DNA of 28,191 nt from JAVBMO01 sp031552355. Its GTDB lineage: Bacteria > Bacteroidota > Bacteroidia > Bacteroidales > P3. Every line of letters begins with the position of its first letter. Position 1 is the first letter of the stretch. The position numbers and the translations under genes are program-made. Below are positions 24,018 to 28,191 of the stretch, piece by piece. The notes beneath the pieces were generated by a model. That model made no database searches. It saw only the letters and a list, made by a program, of their open reading frames with translations, and had not been told where the DNA came from. The DNA lies in contig JAVBMO010000161.1 in NCBI GenBank assembly GCA_031552355.1, forward strand, positions 1-28,191, given 5' to 3'.

Positions 24018-27000
24018 TTATTTAACAATTACTTTAGCAGAGTTTTCATATCCATCAGCAGTTACGTTAATTACGTAAGTTCCTGGTGTAGTTGGCATTT
24101 CAACTGTAGTTGCATTTCCTGTGGCAGGAATTGTTGACATTAACTGACCACGAACGTTGTAAACTTTCATAATCATATTAGTTAAGTCTTTTTCAGATTG
24201 TTCAACTTCTACTTGAACAGCCTCGCCACCTTGTACAGGGTTAGGATAAACTACAAACTTAGGCGCTACTCTGGCTTGACCACCAACAACTGGACAAGTG
24301 CGAACTCTTTCACCATTGTAAAGAGCGCTTACACAATATTCAGAACCAGAAATCAAGTTTGCACCGAATGCATTTGTTTGGTTTACAGCACCGGCTACAG
24401 CTTCATTGTTAATGTACCATTGGAATGTACCTGCATTATCAACAACAGCATATCCATTGTTAGCAGGATTTGCATTAAATCCTAAGAAACCATTTTTAAT
24501 AACGATAGCTTCTTTTGGAAAGCGTTGTTCCAACTTAATAGTATATGTTTTCATTTCGCCTGTATTTCCATTTTCAGGAGTTACAGTAATATTAACAATA
24601 TACATACCTGGTTCTTTTACATCTAAAGTACCTGTATGAGTAGCAGATCCATTAGTAAATGTAACTTTTGAACTTGCAACAGTTGCATGAGCTTCTGTTT
24701 TCACTTCAATGTTTGCAGTTTCTGTTCTTGGATCGCAGCTTAAACCTGCTGTAAGAGTTGTACTACTATTATACAATCCATTATCGAATGTATATTCTGT
24801 ACCATTAACAACAACAGAATGAATTGTTGCATCTGAACTCAAGGCTCTTACTGTAACATTTACAGGATTGCTTTCAGCTCTTCCGCAAGAACTTTCTATG
24901 AAATAAACTAATGTTTTTCCGTTGTCAGCTGAAGTTAATGTTGTTGTAGCAGGGTTGAATGATTGACCGCCTAACAACCAACCTTTGCTGATTTCGGTAG
25001 AACCGCGCATATCAACAGTAGGAGTTGTAACAGTTAATTTTTCACCGGCTGTTACAGCAGCTGGAGTTGCCAATGTTCCAATAACAGGAGTTTGGTTTAC
25101 TGTGATAGTAGCAACGCTTACGCTGCGAGATATACCACATTCAGTAACTACATTGTAGCCTAATACTTTACCATTGTCAACAAAATTAAGTTTGGTAGTG
25201 GTAGGATCAAAATCATTACCATTTAATGTCCAACCTTCTTTTGTTACAGCAGAACCTCTTAATGTTATTGATGGTTTTACCGGAGTTGCAATAAATCCAC
25301 CTTCACAAACTGAAATGCCTGCAGTTTCAAATGTTCCCACAACAGCTGTATCATTAACAGTTATAGCTACTGCATTGCTGGTATCGTTACCGCAAGTAGA
25401 AGAAGCTACATATTTCAATAATGCACCATTGTTTGCATAAGTTACTACAGTTGCAGGTGTAATTACTGCATTTCCTAAAATCCAACTTCCTGTAGAAGCT
25501 GCGCCTTTTACTGTTACAGTAGGTTCGGTAGGATTCAATGCATTGCCTGAGCAAACTGCTGCTGGTGCAGAAAGTGTTGCTACTTGTGGTTTTGCATTTA
25601 CAGTAATAGTTACTTCGTTGCTAAATGTATTACCACAATCAGCTGCAACATGGCATTTCAATTTTTTGCCATTATCAGCATAAGTCAATACAGTTGAAGA
25701 TGTGATAGTAGCATTGTCTAACAACCATCCTGTATATGTAATGGTAGAACCATTAGCAGTTACAGTAGGAACAGTTAATGCAAGTGAACCACCTTCGCAG
25801 ATTGCAGCAGGTGCTGTAATAGCAGCAATGGTAGGTGCTTTGTTAACTGTAATAATAGCTGTGCTTGTACTGGTAGTAGTACCACAATCTGTAGTTACCA
25901 TGTAACCTAATGATTTACCACTATCGGCCATAGTAAGCTGAGTATTGGTAAAGTCAAAATAGTTACCATTCAAAGTCCAACCTTGTTTAGTAACAGATGA
26001 ACCTTTAGGAGTTACAGTAGGAGCTACAGCAGGAGTAGCAATGTATCCATTTTCACAAACAGAAATAGCTGTTGCAGCAAATGTTCCGACATCTGCTTTA
26101 TCATTAACAGTAATAGCTACTGCATTGCTGGTATCGTTACCGCAAACAGATGAAGCTACATATTTCAATAATGCGCCATTGTTTGCATAAGTTACAGTAG
26201 GTGTAGCAGTAACAACTGCATTTCCTAAAATCCAACTTCCTGTTGAAGCTACGCCTCTATTTGTTACAGTAGGAGCTGTAAGACTCAATGCATTATTTGA
26301 GCAAACTGCTGCTGGTGCAGAAAGTGTTGCTACTTGTGGTTTTGCATTTACAGTAATAGTTACTTCATTGCTATAAACAGTACCACAATCAGCTGCAACT
26401 TGGTATTTCAATTTTTTTCCATTATCAGCATAAGTCAATACAGTTGAAGATGTAATAGTAGCGCCATCTAACAACCATCCTGTAGATGTAATGGCAGAAC
26501 CATTAGCAGTTACAGTAGGCTCAACTAAAGTAGCGCCAAAAGAATTACCTTCGCAGATTGCAGCAGGTGCTGTAATTGCAGCAATAGTAGGAGCTTTGTT
26601 TACGGTGATAGCAACTTCATTGCTCATAGTGTCGCCACAAGCAGAAATAACAACGTATCTCAATTTAGCACCATTATCTTGTTCTTTAACAGGAGTAGCA
26701 AGGTTGAATGCAGTACCATTCAAAGTCCATCCTTGGCTGGTAACGTTTGTACCACGCAAAGTAACTACAGGAGCTACAGGAGCAATAGTAGTTCCAGCAC
26801 AAACTGCTGCCGGTGCTGTAATTGTTCCTACTAATGGTTTTGCATTAACAGTAATAGCAACACCTTCGCTCAAAGTAGTTCCACAAGAAGTTTCTACACT
26901 GTAATATAACAATTTATTGTTATCAGCATAAGCAACCGGTACATTAGGATTGAAATCATCAGTACCAAGTATCCATTTAGTTGTATAGCTACCGGCAGGA

Positions 27001-28191
27001 GTTACTGTAGGAGCTACCGGAGTAATTTTACTTCCTTCGCAAACTGCTGCAGGAGCTACCACAGGAGCAATAAGAACATTGCTTGCTTTTACAGTATAAG
27101 TAAAGAATGTTTCAGCGCTTTCACATACAGTTCCGGGATAGTATGCTTTTACAGCGTATGTTGCTGTTCCGGCTTCTGTTGTTGTGAATGAAGCAAAGTT
27201 TTCAACATCGCTTGCTCCCATTAATGAACCAATATCATCGCCACTTACAAAACGCCATGCATATTTAACCGGCTCGCTGTCATTCAAATTAGTTTTGAAT
27301 GCCACTTCGGATGTTGCTGAATTTGCACAGTATGATTTGTTAGCAACACCTTGTATTGTAATTTCAGGACGAACAGTAATAGTGAAATCAGTAGAATCCA
27401 TAACGTTGCTACCTGTACCTATGTTAAGTTCGGCCACTACTCTATAAGTTGCAGTCAATGTTTTAACATCTTTATTGATAGGTGTTGAAGTCCACATGTA
27501 TTGACCATTTTGGATTTGAACGTCTGATAATTGTCCATTGCTTAGGCCGTTAATATTATCTCCACTCACTTTTTTCCAAGAAATCTTAGTAGCTGCATTG
27601 GTGTAGAATTCTACATTCATTGTGCTTTTGCTACATACAACTTGATCTTGTACTTCAACTACGCCAACTTCAGGAATTACACTCATCTTGAAGAATTTAG
27701 GTTCTCCAGGACAGTTACTACCATTTTTATAGCTATAGAATGGAGTTACTTTGTATTCTGCTACCAATGTTTTGGTTCCATTGTTTTTAGCTGTAAATCC
27801 GGGGATGAAATTTGTTCCGGTTTCTTCGTTGTTCAATCCTAAATCATCACCTGAAATACGTTCCCATTCGTAACGGGTAATTCCGTCTTCCAAATCGGTA
27901 GTACCGGAGAAATAGAAATCTGCTACAACTTCGCCATTCCTATAAATAGGATTGTGAGGAACTGAAACCACTGAAGGAACAGGATTGATAGCAATTACCA
28001 AATCTACCGTGTCGCTTGCAGCGCAGATATTGCCAAATTGGTCAATAACGGCTTTAAATACGCTGAACGGAACAAAACCTGTTTGGTTCAAAGGTTGGCC
28101 GGTCATGATTTGAGTAGGATGAATCAATAAACCTTGTCTTGTATTAGTAGGACGTTGGTCGTTCATTTCTAAGGAAACATTATCTCCGTTT
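24018..28191 (-). CDS. Giant T9SS-exported repeat protein (5' end beyond the window)
   Basis: At least 1390 residues; the frame stays open to the window edge, so the start and signal peptide are missing. From the N-terminal side there are three PKD-like domains with the recurring SGDDIGL-type motif (about 27990-27090), then nine repeats of 81-87 residues each (27089-24849). A typical repeat runs TAPAAVC..., GSWILGN, YANNGALLKYVASS-CG, AITVN. A cadherin-like beta-sandwich (SSDATIHSVVVNGTEYTFDN) and an Ig-like domain follow, and the C-terminal 79 residues (24257-24021) are a type IX sorting domain: FVVYPNPVQGG, MIMKVYNVRGQLM, PGTYVINVTADG. It is therefore a cell-surface protein, either an adhesin or one with a missing catalytic N-terminus. 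A hairpin at 23975-24000 follows the stop. Confidence 0.92.
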   Translation of the reverse strand, partial: NGDNVSLEMNDQRPTNTRQGLLIHPTQIMTGQPLNQTGFVPFSVFKAVIDQFGNICAASDTVDLVIAINPVPSVVSVPHNPIYRNGEVVADFYFSGTTDLEDGITRYEWERISGDDLGLNNEETGTNFIPGFTAKNNGTKTLVAEYKVTPFYSYKNGSNCPGEPKFFKMSVIPEVGVVEVQDQVVCSKSTMNVEFYTNAATKISWKKVSGDNINGLSNGQLSDVQIQNGQYMWTSTPINKDVKTLTATYRVVAELNIGTGSNVMDSTDFTITVRPEITIQGVANKSYCANSATSEVAFKTNLNDSEPVKYAWRFVSGDDIGSLMGASDVENFASFTTTEAGTATYAVKAYYPGTVCESAETFFTYTVKASNVLIAPVVAPAAVCEGSKITPVAPTVTPAGSYTTKWILGTDDFNPNVPVAYADNNKLLYYSVETSCGTTLSEGVAITVNAKPLVGTITAPAAVCAGTTIAPVAPVVTLRGTNVTSQGWTLNGTAFNLATPVKEQDNGAKLRYVVISACGDTMSNEVAITVNKAPTIAAITAPAAICEGNSFGATLVEPTVTANGSAITSTGWLLDGATITSSTVLTYADNGKKLKYQVAADCGTVYSNEVTITVNAKPQVATLSAPAAVCSNNALSLTAPTVTNRGVASTGSWILGNAVVTATPTVTYANNGALLKYVASSVCGNDTSNAVAITVNDKADVGTFAATAISVCENGYIATPAVAPTVTPKGSSVTKQGWTLNGNYFDFTNTQLTMADSGKSLGYMVTTDCGTTTSTSTAIITVNKAPTIAAITAPAAICEGGSLALTVPTVTANGSTITYTGWLLDNATITSSTVLTYADNGKKLKCHVAADCGNTFSNEVTITVNAKPQVATLSAPAAVCSGNALNPTEPTVTVKGAASTGSWILGNAVITPATVVTYANNGALLKYVASSTCGNDTSNAVAITVNDTAVVGTFETAGISVCEGGFIATPVKPSITLRGSAVTKEGWTLNGNDFDPTTTKLNFVDNGKVLGYNVVTECGISRSVSVATITVNQTPVIGTLATPAAVTAGEKLTVTTPTVDMRGSTEISKGWLLGGQSFNPATTTLTSADNGKTLVYFIESSCGRAESNPVNVTVRALSSDATIHSVVVNGTEYTFDNGLYNSSTTLTAGLSCDPRTETANIEVKTEAHATVASSKVTFTNGSATHTGTLDVKEPGMYIVNITVTPENGNTGEMKTYTIKLEQRFPKEAIVIKNGFLGFNANPANNGYAVVDNAGTFQWYINNEAVAGAVNQTNAFGANLISGSEYCVSALYNGERVRTCPVVGGQARVAPKFVVYPNPVQGGEAVQVEVEQSEKDLTNMIMKVYNVRGQLMSTIPATGNATTVEMPTTPGTYVINVTADGYENSAKVIVK
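25095..25841 (-). repeat. Three-unit superrepeat, second copy, in the adhesin gene (units 6-8)
   Basis: Units start at 25841 (KAPTIAAITAPAAICEG), 25595 (AKPQVATLSAPAAVCS) and 25352 (DTAVVGTF), with lengths of 82, 81 and 86 residues. Units 6 and 7 are nearly identical to units 3 and 4; unit 8 differs more from unit 5. The two copies are directly adjacent, so this is a tandem duplication of a 249-252-residue block. Confidence 0.85.
25842..26597 (-). repeat. Three-unit superrepeat, first copy, in the adhesin gene (units 3-5)
   Basis: Units start at 26597 (KAPTIAAITAPAAICEG), 26345 (AKPQVATLSAPAAVCS) and 26102 (DKADVGTF), with lengths of 84, 81 and 87 residues. The same series of three unit types recurs next door at 25841-25095. 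Confidence 0.85.

Noticed and set aside
24849..27089. Regular repeats that could suggest a CRISPR array or satellite DNA
   Set aside because: The repeats are about 246 bp, in frame, and encode protein domains; there are no short identical repeats with unique spacers.

Overview
The window is chromosomal DNA from a low-GC member of the Bacteroidetes, most likely Bacteroidales. Supporting this are several perfect TAnnTTTG (-7) promoter boxes, a GldB lipoprotein, a C-terminal type IX secretion (T9SS) sorting domain on a giant surface protein, a Bacteroidetes-style MutL, and many short lipoproteins and beta-barrels. Genus and species cannot be told from the sequence alone.

Left edge (1-1084): a scar of mobile DNA. 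The last 38 codons of an IS1-family transposase and the probable end of that element abut a 172-bp inverted, diverged copy of the 3' end and terminator of the glycerophosphodiesterase gene that lies 13.5 kb away. That copy is fused in frame to a frameshifted IS1595-family transposase fragment. The rest, up to the first real gene, is AT-rich and non-coding.

Housekeeping and envelope genes (1085-11565): a monocistronic sugar aminotransferase (WbpE type) with its own promoter and terminator; a mutL - rhomboid protease - universal stress protein operon on the plus strand; and a convergent minus-strand operon gldB - LtaS-like phosphoglycerol transferase - YegS-type lipid kinase - SUI1/YciH - COG0731 radical SAM protein. 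The gldB operon is divergent from a guanine-deaminase-like gene.

Middle (11566-15046): a beta-barrel protein and a GDPD lipoprotein are followed by a strong terminator, then about 0.8 kb without a convincing gene that contains RNA-like sequence resembling domain I of a group II intron, then a small lipoprotein with its own promoter and terminator.

Right part (15047-28191): a plus-strand run of Nit/omega-amidase - M3 metallopeptidase - lipoprotein - beta-barrel - ubiX overlaps tail-to-tail with a minus-strand operon GT9 glycosyltransferase - mazG - MBL hydrolase. After a very strong hairpin terminator come an OmpA-family protein and a giant T9SS-exported protein that is cut by the window end. 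The giant protein has three PKD-like domains, nine ~82-residue Cys-paired repeats (six of them forming a duplicated three-unit block), and a C-terminal sorting domain.

No complete new defence or mobile system is visible. The most unusual elements are the mosaic pseudogene at the left edge with its inverted terminator loop, the structured non-coding segment at about 13.88-14.37 kb, and the two-tier repeat architecture of the adhesin.
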